A stretch of 64,000 nucleotides of DNA from CADEDH01 sp047974625 (GCA_047974625.1 JBKECK010000019.1:1-64000), one strand, 5' to 3'. Positions 25,023-34,002 are shown, counted from the stretch's first letter. Notes: a model not told the origin generated them from the sequence alone. A program made the numbers and translations.

Positions 25023-25466
25023 TCAGGTGGGGGAACCGGCCAACAGGGAGGCCGCGGTGAGCGCGGCTACCGCCCCGGCCGCCACCACGGCGCCCCGTAC
25101 GGGGCGGCGCAGCAGCCAGGCGGCGATCCGCTCCGAGCGGGTGTTGGGCGCCGCCTGCAGCAAACGCCAGCGGTACCCCAACCAGCCCTCGTCCTCGGCG
25201 TGGTGGTCGAACACCAGGGTGGCGAACGGCGGTACCGCGGCGGCCAGGGCGAACACGAGCCGCATGAACGGCCAGCGGCGGTCCACGGCCACGATCACCG
25301 ACACCACGGCGTAGCCGAGGAAGACGACGCCGTGGATCATCCCGGCCACCCGCACACCGGCGTCGGTCGTGCCCGAGCCGTACTTGAGGAACATGCCCAC
25401 CAGGAGCAGGGCCCAGGTGATGGCCTCGGCCCGCGACACGAGCCGGAAGACCCGCAGCGGCGTCAT
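25023..25466 (-). CDS. DUF3817 integral membrane protein
   Basis: 147 residues from ATG 25466. It begins PLRVFRLVSRAEAITWALLLVGMFLKY and shows three to four membrane segments, the pattern of DUF3817 (RVFRxVAxAExxTWxxLLxGMxLKY), a small membrane protein family of unknown role. The C-terminal ~60 residues, including another hydrophobic segment (GAVVAAGAVAALTAASLL), are an extension beyond the usual family length. It is divergent from the nicotinamidase-like gene, with 87 bases between starts. Confidence 0.85.
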   Translation of the reverse strand: MTPLRVFRLVSRAEAITWALLLVGMFLKYGSGTTDAGVRVAGMIHGVVFLGYAVVSVIVAVDRRWPFMRLVFALAAAVPPFATLVFDHHAEDEGWLGYRWRLLQAAPNTRSERIAAWLLRRPVRGAVVAAGAVAALTAASLLAGSPT

Positions 25467-25553
25467 CGTGGGCTCCACCACGTCGGCGGCCGGGGGACCG
25501 GGGCGGTACCCAGTGCTCGGGCGGGGAAACGGGGAGCGAAGTAGGGTGGCGCC

Positions 25554-26222
25554 ATGGCAGCTGCCGAGCCTAACCCCGCTGATGGCGAGCCGGTACGGCC
25601 GGTGACCGACGGCGGCCGGTACAACCCGGCCCGGTACGAGGCGGCGAGCGCCCTGATCGTGGTCGACATGCAGAACGACTTCGCCCACCCCGACGGGTCC
25701 CTGTTCGTCACCGGGGGCGACGAGATCGTCGCCACGGTGAACGCCGAGATCGGGGCGGCCCGGGACGCGGGAGCGGTGGTGGTGTTCACCCAGGACTGGC
25801 ACCCGGCGGCGACCCCCCACTTCCTGCCCGAGGGGACCTGGCCCGTGCACTGTGTGGGCGGCACCTGGGGGGCGGAGCTGGTGGACGGCCTCGATCCCGG
25901 AGCGGACGCCGTGGTCCGCAAGGGCACCAACGGCGAGGACGGCTACTCCGCCTTCTCGATGCGTCACCCGGTCACGGGCCGGGAGGCCCCCACCGGCCTG
26001 GCCGGCCTGCTCCGGGACCGCAGCGTCACCGAGGTGGTGGTCGTCGGCCTGGCCACCGACGTGTGCGTGGCCGCCACCGCCGTCGACGCCGCCGGGGCCG
26101 GTTTCGCCACCACCGTGCGGTGGGACGCCAGCCGTCCGGTGGTGGCCGACGAGGACACCGACCGGCGGGTGGCGGCCACGCTGGACGGGGCCGGCGTCAC
26201 CGTGCAGGGCCGGGAGCACTGA
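25554..26222 (+). CDS. Nicotinamidase/isochorismatase-family hydrolase
   Basis: 222 residues. The cysteine-hydrolase triad is visible: Asp38 (VVDMQNDF), Lys123 (RKGT) and Cys171 (GLATDVCV). The metal site of nicotinamidases is also present (Asp81, His83, His89 in DWHPAATPHF), so PncA-type nicotinamide deamidation is the best guess rather than isochorismatase. About 30 extra residues precede the core. The stop is only 7 bases before pobA, so it is the first gene of the 4-hydroxybenzoate operon. A nicotinamidase there would feed NAD(P) supply or act on an aromatic amide; this is inference. Confidence 0.9.
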   Translation: MAAAEPNPADGEPVRPVTDGGRYNPARYEAASALIVVDMQNDFAHPDGSLFVTGGDEIVATVNAEIGAARDAGAVVVFTQDWHPAATPHFLPEGTWPVHCVGGTWGAELVDGLDPGADAVVRKGTNGEDGYSAFSMRHPVTGREAPTGLAGLLRDRSVTEVVVVGLATDVCVAATAVDAAGAGFATTVRWDASRPVVADEDTDRRVAATLDGAGVTVQGREH

Positions 26223-26229
26223 CGGGCCC

Positions 26230-27444
26230 ATGGCCACCACCGTCGACACCCAGGTGGCCATCATCGGAGCCGGGCCGGCCGGGCTGGTGCTCTCCCACCT
26301 GCTCGACGCGGCCGGGATCGAGTCGATCGTCCTGGAACGCCACGACCGGACCCATGTGGAGCAGAGGGTCAGGGCCGGGGTGCTGGAGGCCCCGACCGTG
26401 GACCTCCTCCGCTCCCTCGACCTGGCCCGGCGCCTCGACGCCGAGGGCATGGCCCACCGGGGTGTCGAGCTGGCCTTCGCCGGGCGACGGCACCGCCTGG
26501 ACTTCATCGACCTGGTCGGCGCGTCGATCACCGTCTACGGCCAGCAGGAGGTGGTGAAGGACCTGATCGCCGCCCGCCTGGCGGCCGGTCACCCGATCGT
26601 CTTCACGGTGCAGGACACCACCATCACCGACCTCGACACCGACCACCCCACGGTGAGCTACCGACATGACGGCGAGCAGTACCAGGTCCGCAGCCAGGTG
26701 GTGGCCGGTTGCGACGGGTTCCACGGGATCAGCCGCCCGTCGATACCGGGCCTGACCCTGTTGGAGCGGGACTACCCCTTCGGATGGTTGGGCGTGCTGG
26801 CCGAGGCGCCACCCACCCAGGACGAGCTGGTCTACGCCGCCCACGACCGGGGCTTCGCCCTGTACAGCATGCGATCACCCACCGTGACCCGCCTCTACCT
26901 CCAGGTCCCGGCCGGCACCGACCTGGACGACTGGCCCGACGACCGGATCTGGGACGAGCTGGACCGGCGGCTCCCCACCGACGACGGTTTCAAGCTGGCC
27001 ACCGGGCCCATCATCGAACGGGGCATCACCGGCCTGCGCAGCGCCGTGGCCCCGGTGATGCAGTACCGCCGGTTGTTGCTGGCCGGAGACGCCGCCCACA
27101 TCGTGCCCCCCACCGGGGCCAAGGGGATGAACCTGGCCGTGGCGGACGCTGCCGTCATGGCCCCCCTCCTCGACGCCGCCCTCAACCACGGTCGCTGGTC
27201 GGCCCTGGACGCCTACACCGAACTCTGCCTCCGGCGGGTCTGGCGGACCCAGCACTTCTCGTGGCGGATGACCACCATGCTCCACCGTCTCGGCCACGAC
27301 CCGTTCCAGCGGCAGCTCCAACTGGCGGAGCTGACCGAGGTGACCGGGAACCGGGAGGCCGCCATCGTGCTGGCCCGCAACTATGTGGGCCTGCCGTTCG
27401 GCCCCGTAGACCCCGGCGGGGTGCGGATCGGAGGGCGTCGGTGA
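26230..27444 (+). CDS. pobA: 4-hydroxybenzoate 3-monooxygenase
   Basis: 404 residues. The FAD-binding GxGxxG motif lies at IIGAGPAGLVLSHLL, followed by the PobA-specific RVRAGVLE, the GCDGFHG segment and the second FAD motif LLLAGDAAHIVPPTGAKGMNLAV. It hydroxylates 4-hydroxybenzoate to protocatechuate using FAD, NAD(P)H and O2. It directly precedes pcaH with a 4-base overlap (GTGA), and the product is the substrate of pcaHG, so the assignment is well supported by context. Confidence 0.95.
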   Translation: MATTVDTQVAIIGAGPAGLVLSHLLDAAGIESIVLERHDRTHVEQRVRAGVLEAPTVDLLRSLDLARRLDAEGMAHRGVELAFAGRRHRLDFIDLVGASITVYGQQEVVKDLIAARLAAGHPIVFTVQDTTITDLDTDHPTVSYRHDGEQYQVRSQVVAGCDGFHGISRPSIPGLTLLERDYPFGWLGVLAEAPPTQDELVYAAHDRGFALYSMRSPTVTRLYLQVPAGTDLDDWPDDRIWDELDRRLPTDDGFKLATGPIIERGITGLRSAVAPVMQYRRLLLAGDAAHIVPPTGAKGMNLAVADAAVMAPLLDAALNHGRWSALDAYTELCLRRVWRTQHFSWRMTTMLHRLGHDPFQRQLQLAELTEVTGNREAAIVLARNYVGLPFGPVDPGGVRIGGRR

Positions 27445-28220
27445 CCCCGCCACCCCCCACCCCGGACTGGGCCGAACCGGTCCGGCCCGACCCGGGTGAG
27501 TTCCCCCCGCTCGACGCCCCGGACTACGCCTCCACCGCCCGCCGCCACCCGGACCGGCCCCCGGTCCGGGTGGACCCGGACCTCCTCGACGCCACCGAGC
27601 TCACCGGGCCCGTCTTCCCCGTCGACACGGTGACCGACGACGAGGCGGACCTCACGGCCGGACCGGACGGGCCGGCGGTCGGCCAGCGCATCACGGTGTC
27701 CGGGCGCCTCCTCGATTCGGCCGGCCGGCCCGTACCCCACTCCCTGATCGAGATCTGGCAGGCCAACGCCTCGGGCCGCTACGCCCACGCCGGGGACACC
27801 TGGCCCGGTACCCCGGACCCCAACTTCACCGGTGCTGGGCGGATCCTCACCGACCGAACCGGCACCTACCGGTTCACCACCGTCAAACCCGGCGCCTACC
27901 CCTGGGGGAACCACCCCAACGCCTGGCGACCGGCCCACATCCACCTGTCGGTGTTCGGCCGGGCGTTCACCCAACGGCTCGTCACCCAGATGTACTTCCC
28001 CGACGACCCCCTGTTCTTCCAGGACCCCATTCTGAACGCGATCAGCGACCCGGCGGCCCGCCAACGGCTGGTCTCGCGCTACGACCATGCGCTCACCCGG
28101 CCCGAGTGGGCCCTCGGGTTCCGTTTCGACATCATCGTGCGAGGCCCCCGGGCCACCCCGTTCGAGTCCGGGGTGGGAGCCCGGGCCGACCGGGCGCGGC
28201 GGGGGACCGGTCGTGGCTGA
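27441..28220 (+). CDS. pcaH: Protocatechuate 3,4-dioxygenase beta subunit
   Basis: 259 residues from GTG 27441. It is an intradiol dioxygenase: the QRITVSGRLLDSAGRPVPHSLIEIWQANASGRYAH block and the Fe(III) ligands expected in YPWGNHPNAWRPAHIHLS (Tyr, His, His, with the other Tyr in GRYAH) are all present. With PcaG it cleaves the ring of protocatechuate to 3-carboxy-cis,cis-muconate. The start overlaps pobA by 4 bases and the end overlaps pcaG by 8. Confidence 0.95.
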   Translation: MTPPPPTPDWAEPVRPDPGEFPPLDAPDYASTARRHPDRPPVRVDPDLLDATELTGPVFPVDTVTDDEADLTAGPDGPAVGQRITVSGRLLDSAGRPVPHSLIEIWQANASGRYAHAGDTWPGTPDPNFTGAGRILTDRTGTYRFTTVKPGAYPWGNHPNAWRPAHIHLSVFGRAFTQRLVTQMYFPDDPLFFQDPILNAISDPAARQRLVSRYDHALTRPEWALGFRFDIIVRGPRATPFESGVGARADRARRGTGRG

Positions 28221-28758
28221 CCGGCTGGGTCTCACCCCTCCCCAGACCGTGGGCCCGTTCCTGCACATCGTGCTCGACCGGCCCGAGGACCGCTTCGCCG
28301 CCCGGGACGCCGCGCCCGGGGCCCAGCCGTTCGTGGTGCGGGGCCGGCTGATCGACGGGGACGGTGTCGGCGTACCCGACGGCCTGGTCGAGTCGTGGCA
28401 GATCGACGGCCACTTCGGCCGGTGCGTCACCGGGGCCAACGGGGAATGGGAGCTCCACTCCGTGCTCCCACCACCGGCCCCCACCCGGGCCGGACCGGTC
28501 CAGGCTCCCCACCTCTGCCTGTCGGTGTTCGCCCGCGGCCTGCTCGACCGGGTCATCACCCGCTGCTACTTCTCCGACCTGGTCGAGGCCAACGCGGTCG
28601 ACCCGGTCCTGTCCCGCCTCGACCCCGGACGCCGGGCCACCCTCGTGGCCGGGTGCACGGGGAGGACCGCCGGCGGGGGCTCCACCGACCCCGTACGTTC
28701 CTATCGGTTCGACGTCCGCCTCCAGGGCGACGACGAGACGGTGTTCTTCGAGCTCTGA
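28213..28758 (+). CDS. pcaG: Protocatechuate 3,4-dioxygenase alpha subunit
   Basis: 181 residues from GTG 28213. It carries the PcaG pattern (LTPPQTVGPFLHIVL at the N-terminus, VRGRLIDGDGVGVPDGLVESWQ, APHLCLSVFARGLLDRVITRCYF). Alpha subunits lack the full iron-ligand set, and here the beta-type AHIHLS is replaced by PHLCLS, as expected. It assembles with PcaH in the (alpha-beta)n dioxygenase. The start overlaps the pcaH end by 8 bases, and pcaB follows after 3 bases. Confidence 0.95.
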   Translation: MADRLGLTPPQTVGPFLHIVLDRPEDRFAARDAAPGAQPFVVRGRLIDGDGVGVPDGLVESWQIDGHFGRCVTGANGEWELHSVLPPPAPTRAGPVQAPHLCLSVFARGLLDRVITRCYFSDLVEANAVDPVLSRLDPGRRATLVAGCTGRTAGGGSTDPVRSYRFDVRLQGDDETVFFEL

Positions 28759-28761
28759 TCG

Positions 28762-29898
28762 GTGGCCGCCATGCCCGACCAGCCCGCCACCCCGCCCGGT
28801 CCACCGCCGGAGCCGTCGCTCCCCCACGCCGACACCAGCGACCCGTTCGCCTACCTGACCTCCGTCGGACCGGTGGCCCAGGCCACCAACCAGGCGGTGT
28901 GGCTGCGCGCCATGGTGGCCGTCGAGGTGGCGTTGGCCCGGGCCCAAGCCGAGGCCGGTCTGATCTCCAGCGCCGCCGCCGCCGAGGTGGCCGCCGTCGA
29001 CCCCGGCCGGCTCGACCGCGACCGCGTGTTCACCGAGGCCGCCCTGGACGGCAACCCGGTCATCGCGCTGGTGGCCCAGCTCCGGGCCGAGATCGGACCG
29101 GAGCACGCCGGCGCCGTCCACCTCGGGGCCACCAGCCAGGACATCCTCGACACCGCGACCATGCTGGTGCTCACCCGGGCCCGGCGGGCCCTGGCCGCGC
29201 CCTGGACCACCACCCGGGACGGCCTCGACGCCCTAGCCGTGGCCCACGCCGCCGAACCGGTGATGGGCCGGACCCTGGGCCAGCACGCCCGGCCCACCAC
29301 GTTCGGGGCCCTGTTCAGCGGGTGGGTGACCGCGCTCGACCGGGCCTGGGCCAACCTCAACGGGCTCCCGACCCCGGTCCAGCTGGGCGGACCGGTGGGT
29401 GACGGCGCCTCGCTCGGCCCCGATCCGGCCGCGGTCCGGGCCGCGACGGCCCGGTGGCTCGGCCTATCCGACCCCGGCCGGAGCTGGCACGGTGACCGGA
29501 CCCCGGTCCTCTGCGCCGCCGCGGCCTGGGCGGTGGCCGCGGCCGTGGTGGCCAAGGTGGCCGGCGACATCGTGATCCTGACCGCCACCGATATCGGTGA
29601 GCTGGTCGAACGGGCCGACGGGGCGGGCGGTTCGTCCTCGATGCCCCACAAGCACAATCCGATCGCCGCGGTCAGCGCCCGGGCGGCTGCCCTCCAGGTC
29701 CCCGGCCTGCTGGCCACCCTGTTCCAGGCCGGGTCCGGTTTCGAGCTCCAACGGGCAGCCGGTCCGTGGCACGCCGAATGGCCCGCCCTCCAACGGTTGC
29801 TGCGAGCCACCGGTACGGCCACCTGGTGGCTGGCCGAGTCCGTGGGACGCCTCACCGTTGATCCGGCCCGGGCCCGACACAATCTGGAGACCCCATGA
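28762..29898 (+). CDS. pcaB: 3-carboxy-cis,cis-muconate cycloisomerase
   Basis: 378 residues; ATG 28771 is an alternative start. It belongs to the fumarase/aspartase superfamily: the signature GSSSMPHKHNP is at about residue 290, and the earlier LGATSQDILDTATML and GRTLGQHARPTTFG blocks are typical of PcaB. It converts 3-carboxy-muconate to 4-carboxymuconolactone. At 378 residues it is shorter than many PcaB proteins (~450), being cut down at the C-terminus. Its last 4 bases overlap pcaC. Confidence 0.93.
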   Translation: MAAMPDQPATPPGPPPEPSLPHADTSDPFAYLTSVGPVAQATNQAVWLRAMVAVEVALARAQAEAGLISSAAAAEVAAVDPGRLDRDRVFTEAALDGNPVIALVAQLRAEIGPEHAGAVHLGATSQDILDTATMLVLTRARRALAAPWTTTRDGLDALAVAHAAEPVMGRTLGQHARPTTFGALFSGWVTALDRAWANLNGLPTPVQLGGPVGDGASLGPDPAAVRAATARWLGLSDPGRSWHGDRTPVLCAAAAWAVAAAVVAKVAGDIVILTATDIGELVERADGAGGSSSMPHKHNPIAAVSARAAALQVPGLLATLFQAGSGFELQRAAGPWHAEWPALQRLLRATGTATWWLAESVGRLTVDPARARHNLETP

Positions 29899-30341
29899 CC
29901 GACCCCGGCACCGAGCGAACCGGCACGACCCCCTCCGACGGAGCCCCACCCGGCGGCGCACCCCCGGACCGGTACGCGGCCGGGATGGCCGTCCGCCGAC
30001 GGACGCTGGGGGACGACCACGTGGACCAGGCCGACGCCCGGGCCTCACCGGTCGACCGGGACTTCCAGCACTACCTCACCGAGGCCGCCTGGGGTTCCCT
30101 GTGGACCCGAGACGACCGGCTCGACCACCGGACCCGGTCGTGCATCACCATCGCCGTGCTGGCCACCCTGAGGGCCCACGACGAGCTGGCGATCCACATC
30201 CGGGCCGGGCTGGGCAACGGCCTCACCCCGGAGGAGATCGGCGAGGTCATCATGCACACCGCCGGCTACGCCGGGATCCCGGCCGGCAACTCGGCCATGG
30301 CCGTCGCCAAAGAGGTGCTGGAACGGCCCGGACCCACCTGA
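29895..30341 (+). CDS. pcaC: 4-carboxymuconolactone decarboxylase
   Basis: 148 residues. The core RDFQHYLTEAAWGSLWTRDDRLDHRTRSCITIAVLATLRAHDELAIHIRAGLGNGLTPEEIGEVIMHTAGYAG is the standard PcaC fold (AhpD-like). It decarboxylates 4-carboxymuconolactone to the 3-oxoadipate enol-lactone. An N-terminal ~25 residues are Gly/Pro-rich and not conserved. It is a free-standing PcaC, not the PcaCD (PcaL) fusion of some actinobacteria. No enol-lactone hydrolase (pcaD) follows, so the pathway must continue elsewhere. Confidence 0.93.
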   Translation: MTDPGTERTGTTPSDGAPPGGAPPDRYAAGMAVRRRTLGDDHVDQADARASPVDRDFQHYLTEAAWGSLWTRDDRLDHRTRSCITIAVLATLRAHDELAIHIRAGLGNGLTPEEIGEVIMHTAGYAGIPAGNSAMAVAKEVLERPGPT

Positions 30342-30453
30342 GCGCCGGCCGCGCCGCCGGTCATGAGCCGGTTTACCCGGGCCGGTGGGGCCACAGGGCC
30401 GCCGTGGCCCACCACTGTGCGTAGTTATCGTCCGGCTGGTGGACGCAACAAGG

Positions 30454-32442
30454 ATGTCGCGACTCGTGGCGAGATGGGACGGGCTGATCGGGCGACAACG
30501 CCTCCACGAACCGTCGCGGGCCCCGGCCCCGGTGCTCCGCTCGGGTTCAGTGCTGCTCCCCGGAGCGTCGGAGGCGGAGATCATCGCCGCCGAGCTCCGT
30601 CTCGGTGTCCGTTTCCCCCCGTCCTACCGGGCCTTCTTGGCCGTGACGAACGGGGCCTACGCCGGGCCGTGGGGTATGCAGGATCCCGACGTGGTGGCGG
30701 GGCGGTACCCCCTGGAGCCGTCGGCCCTGCTGCCGGCCGACGCCGTCGACCGCTCGGTGCGGTGGAACGATGCCGGCCCGGTGGACCTCACCGTGGGTGA
30801 GTTGGCCATGACCCGACCCCGGGGCCACAACGCCATCCACATGCCGGGCTACGGACGGCCCGGGGCGGCCGAGAGCGACTATCTCTCCGCACCCCTCATC
30901 AACCCCCTCAGCGACTTCAAGTCCGGCCACCTCTGGTACACGATCACCATCGGCTGGTTCGACGGGTACATGGCCGTCCTCGACCCGATGGTGGTGGACG
31001 GGCGCGGCGAATGGGAGCTGGTCAAGGTCGAACCCGGGGGCGACGGCCGCTACGCCTCGTTCGGTGAGTGGCTGGAGGCCACCGTCGACGACCTGGCCGA
31101 AGGCTGGCGACCCACCACCGGGCGGATGGTCCGGGCCGAGGGGGAGGACGTCTGGGACTGGCTCGACCGGCTTATCCGGGAGATCCCGGTCACTCCCGAT
31201 CCGGCCGGGATCGAAGCGGCCCTGACCGGGGTGATCGTCGACCAGGGGGAGGACCCCGCCGCCCGTCGCTTCGCCCTCGACCACATCCGCTCCCTCGACC
31301 TGCGGGACGGGGGCCGACGGTTCGGACCCTGGATCCGCCGGGTCGGCACCGACCCGGCCTTCGACGACGTCGAGGTGATCACCCTCGTCTCCGGGGCGGC
31401 CCGGTCGGGCGGGGTCGACCTGCCCACCGTCGCCGAGCAGGCCGCCCTGGGTCGGCGGGCCGACCTGTGCGGTCTCGATCGGCTGCCCACCATCGACCTG
31501 GAGCAGCGCTACCAGGTGGCCCCCGACCCCGTCCTGGCCGAGCTGCTCACCCTCCGAGGCAGCCCCATGCTGGTGGGGCCGGCCCGGGCGATGCTCCACC
31601 ACCTGATGACCGGCCACCCGGAGCACCGGGCCGAACGGCTCGGGCCGGACGAACCCAGTGCCGACCTCGACCTGGACGCCGATGACCTTCTCGCCGCCGT
31701 GGCCGACCTCGAACGGGACCACCCGCGGGTACCGGCCGAACTGGTGGGCCGGGCCCTGGCCCGGGCCGGATTCGGGGACCGGGCGGTCGTCTACCTGGAG
31801 GAACGGCTCGAGCTCGACGAGGACTGGGACCTGCTGTACCCGATCGCCGCCATCGACCGGCCCCGGTCGTGGGTGATCCTCGATCGGATCGCCGCGGCGG
31901 AACCCGACGTCCGTCACCATTCGGGGGTCACCGCCCTCCTCGCCGCCGGCCGGACCCAGTCCCCAATGCTCCCGGCCCGGGCCACCGTGATCGTGGAGGC
32001 GGAGCAGGCCCTAGCCCCCATCGCCCTCCTAGCCCTCGAGCTCCAGCAGACCGGCCTGGCCGCCACCGCCCTGCGCCGGTTGTGGCACAACGGCCACCTC
32101 GGCGCCCTCCGGGCCCTGGCCCGGCGCCGGGACCGGACGGTGACCGCCGACTGCATCCTGTTCCTCGGCGACCCGGACCCCGAGATCCGCCTGCTCGGCG
32201 CCGAGACCCTCCGGGACCTGGCCGATCCGGCCGCCCTGGACACGGTGGTGGCCGCCCTGCGGACGGCCACCGACGACCAGATGGTGACCGTCCTGGCCCA
32301 CACCCTGGTAACCACCGGGGCCCCCGGTCTGGCCGGCCTGATCCGGTCCAAGGCAGCCCGTTCGGACCGGCCCCAACTGGCCGCCCTCCTGGAACGCTGG
32401 GCCGACCAGCTGACCCTCAACCGGACGGTCGGGGTGGACTAG
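30454..32442 (+). CDS. SMI1/KNR4-domain protein with long helical-repeat region
   Basis: About 662 residues if ATG 30454 is the start; in-frame starts at 30385 and nearby are possible and no ribosome site settles it. The N-terminus has the SMI1/KNR4 pattern (LPGASEAEIIAAELRLGVRFPPSYRAFLAVTNGAY, then a Trp-rich block). From ~400 the sequence is a run of Ala/Leu-rich helix pairs ending in clear HEAT-like units (DPEIRLLGAETLRDLADPAALDTVVAALRT). SMI1/KNR4 domains often act as immunity proteins in contact-dependent toxin systems, but no polymorphic toxin gene is adjacent, so a scaffold or repair-like role is equally possible. Confidence 0.75.
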   Translation: MSRLVARWDGLIGRQRLHEPSRAPAPVLRSGSVLLPGASEAEIIAAELRLGVRFPPSYRAFLAVTNGAYAGPWGMQDPDVVAGRYPLEPSALLPADAVDRSVRWNDAGPVDLTVGELAMTRPRGHNAIHMPGYGRPGAAESDYLSAPLINPLSDFKSGHLWYTITIGWFDGYMAVLDPMVVDGRGEWELVKVEPGGDGRYASFGEWLEATVDDLAEGWRPTTGRMVRAEGEDVWDWLDRLIREIPVTPDPAGIEAALTGVIVDQGEDPAARRFALDHIRSLDLRDGGRRFGPWIRRVGTDPAFDDVEVITLVSGAARSGGVDLPTVAEQAALGRRADLCGLDRLPTIDLEQRYQVAPDPVLAELLTLRGSPMLVGPARAMLHHLMTGHPEHRAERLGPDEPSADLDLDADDLLAAVADLERDHPRVPAELVGRALARAGFGDRAVVYLEERLELDEDWDLLYPIAAIDRPRSWVILDRIAAAEPDVRHHSGVTALLAAGRTQSPMLPARATVIVEAEQALAPIALLALELQQTGLAATALRRLWHNGHLGALRALARRRDRTVTADCILFLGDPDPEIRLLGAETLRDLADPAALDTVVAALRTATDDQMVTVLAHTLVTTGAPGLAGLIRSKAARSDRPQLAALLERWADQLTLNRTVGVD

Positions 32443-32482
32443 GGGACGCGTTCGCCTTCGCATCATGGCGGGTGTAACACTG

Positions 32483-32779
32483 ATGCCCATGATCACCGCA
32501 TACATCCTGTACCCGAAGGCCGAAGGCTCGACGTTCGACATGGAGTACTACACCAGCAAGCACATGCCGATGTTCGCCGAGGCCCTCGGGGACGCCTGCA
32601 CGAAGTGGGGGGTGACCGACATCCACGGTGACGACTACCACGCCGTGGGTTGGGCCAACGTCGAGAGCATCGAGGCCTTCGGCAAGGCGATGCAGGAGAA
32701 CGGGGGGCCGGTCATGGCCGACGTCCCGAATTACACCACGGTCCAGCCCGTGCTCATCACCGGGGACGCGGTGGTATAG
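32483..32779 (+). CDS. EthD-family protein
   Basis: 98 residues from ATG 32483 (ATG 32489 also fits). The core ITAYILYPKAEGSTFDMEYYTSKHMPMFAEAL contains the YYxxxHMP motif of the EthD dimeric alpha/beta barrel family, and ends MADVPNYTTVQPVLITGD. EthD was named for a protein required with the EthB P450 system for ether degradation in Rhodococcus; most members have no defined function. It converges on, and overlaps by 23 bases, the 3' end of the CtaG-like gene. Confidence 0.88.
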   Translation: MPMITAYILYPKAEGSTFDMEYYTSKHMPMFAEALGDACTKWGVTDIHGDDYHAVGWANVESIEAFGKAMQENGGPVMADVPNYTTVQPVLITGDAVV

Positions 32780-33587
32780 CCGACCGCCGTTCGGACCGTT
32801 CGGACCGTTCGGACCGTTCGGCCAGGAGCTGGTGGCGGTGCTCGGCGGAGGCCCAGCGCCACACCGCTCCGATCAGGGCCGGGGTCATCACCAGCATCGA
32901 GCCGATCCACATGAGCGACGCCGCCGACCGCTGATCGGCCAGGGCCTCGGCGGAACCGCTGCGTTCCACGTAGGTCGGGTAGAGGGGCCTCGACACCCCG
33001 GCGAGAACCAGGCCCAACACCACCATCGAGGCCATCACCCCGATGGTTATCCCGATCCGGAGCGAGTGCAGGGACCGGGACGGGCCGAGCAGGACCGACC
33101 ATAGGGCCAGGGACACGGTCAGGTAGGCCAGGTGCTCGGCGTCGTGGACCAGCTGGCTGGTGAGCGCCGAGTCGTACACGGCCACCGCGTGGGACCCGGC
33201 CACCACCACCATGGCCGTCGCGGCCACCGTCGGGTACCACCCGCGGCGGGGAACCCCGTCCACCACCGCGGCCGCCCGTCGCCACCACGAGTCCGGTTTC
33301 GACCGGGTGATCGCCTGGCGGGCGGGGTGGGCCGACACGATCAGGGGTGGCCCGACCACCCACAGGGCCAGGTGTTGGGCCATATGGGCGGTGAACGACC
33401 GGCCGGCGGCCACCTCGACCGGTTGGGAGGTGGCGGCCAGCAGGACCAGCACCCCGGCGACGAACGCGACCAGCCGGGGGCGGCGGCGCGACCCCCGGAG
33501 CCACCCCTGCAGATACCAGCCGATGGCGGCCACTGCCGCCCACCACGGCAGGAGGTGCCCGAGGGCGGAGTCGTGGGCGAGGATCAC
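32757..33587 (-). CDS. ctaG: CtaG-like cytochrome c oxidase assembly protein
   Basis: 276 residues with about seven membrane segments and the caa3_CtaG (COG3336) pattern: FTAHMAQHLALWVVGPPLIV, the later HDAEHLAYLTVSLALWSVLL and DQRSAASLMWIGSMLVMTPALI. Histidines in HMAQH and HDAEH fit a copper-delivery role. It is the last gene of the respiratory operon, 34 bases after ctaF. The C-terminal tail ends with a 9-bp DNA repeat coding ERSERSERS. The stop overlaps the convergent EthD gene by 23 bases. Confidence 0.9.
   Translation of the reverse strand: MILAHDSALGHLLPWWAAVAAIGWYLQGWLRGSRRRPRLVAFVAGVLVLLAATSQPVEVAAGRSFTAHMAQHLALWVVGPPLIVSAHPARQAITRSKPDSWWRRAAAVVDGVPRRGWYPTVAATAMVVVAGSHAVAVYDSALTSQLVHDAEHLAYLTVSLALWSVLLGPSRSLHSLRIGITIGVMASMVVLGLVLAGVSRPLYPTYVERSGSAEALADQRSAASLMWIGSMLVMTPALIGAVWRWASAEHRHQLLAERSERSERSERRSAIPPRPR
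32789..32821. repeat. 9-bp tandem repeat, about 3.7 copies, in the 3' end of ctaG
   Basis: GTTCGGACC recurs at 32789, 32798 and 32807, then GTTCGG at 32816. It encodes the (ERS)n tail just before the ctaG stop. Confidence 0.85.
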
Positions 33588-33621
33588 GGGCCGCCACCGG
33601 GGGGAGGCGAGCCGTGGGTCG

Positions 33622-34002
33622 TCACCGGTCGGTGTCCCAGACCAGCAGGGCCACCTGGGAGGCCGTGATGGCCAGGCCGGCGAGGACCATCCAGGAGCCC
33701 AGCACGACCCCGAGGATCATGGCCACCATGCCCACCCCGATCCCCAGGGGCCGGAGGCTGGCCGACGACACTGTGACCAGGGCCCCGGACTCATCCGCCA
33801 TGTCGGCCGACAACCGGTCGGCGGCGGGCGCCGGGTGGTGGTTGGTCCAGCGCCACAGCCAGCCGGCCACCAGGCCCCCGAAGCCGGCACCGAGGAGGAG
33901 CAGGGCCGTACCGGCGGCGTCGCCGGACACGGCCAGGTAGATCGAGCCGAGCACGACGTAGTACACGGCGATCCCGGCCCACAGCAGGGCACTCAGCTTC
34001 AC
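33622..34002 (-). CDS. ctaF: Actinobacterial cytochrome c oxidase subunit IV
   Basis: 126 residues, the usual CtaF length. Four hydrophobic segments are arranged in two hairpins (AGIAVYYVVLGSIYLAVSG, GTALLLLGAGFGGLVAGWLW, then RPLGIGVGMVAMILGVVLGSWMVLAGLAITASQVALLVW), with the WRWTNHHPAP-type loop between. CtaF is the small subunit of the actinobacterial aa3 oxidase in the bcc-aa3 supercomplex. It overlaps ctaD by 4 bases (33999-34002), which confirms its place. Confidence 0.92.
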   Translation of the reverse strand: MKLSALLWAGIAVYYVVLGSIYLAVSGDAAGTALLLLGAGFGGLVAGWLWRWTNHHPAPAADRLSADMADESGALVTVSSASLRPLGIGVGMVAMILGVVLGSWMVLAGLAITASQVALLVWDTDR

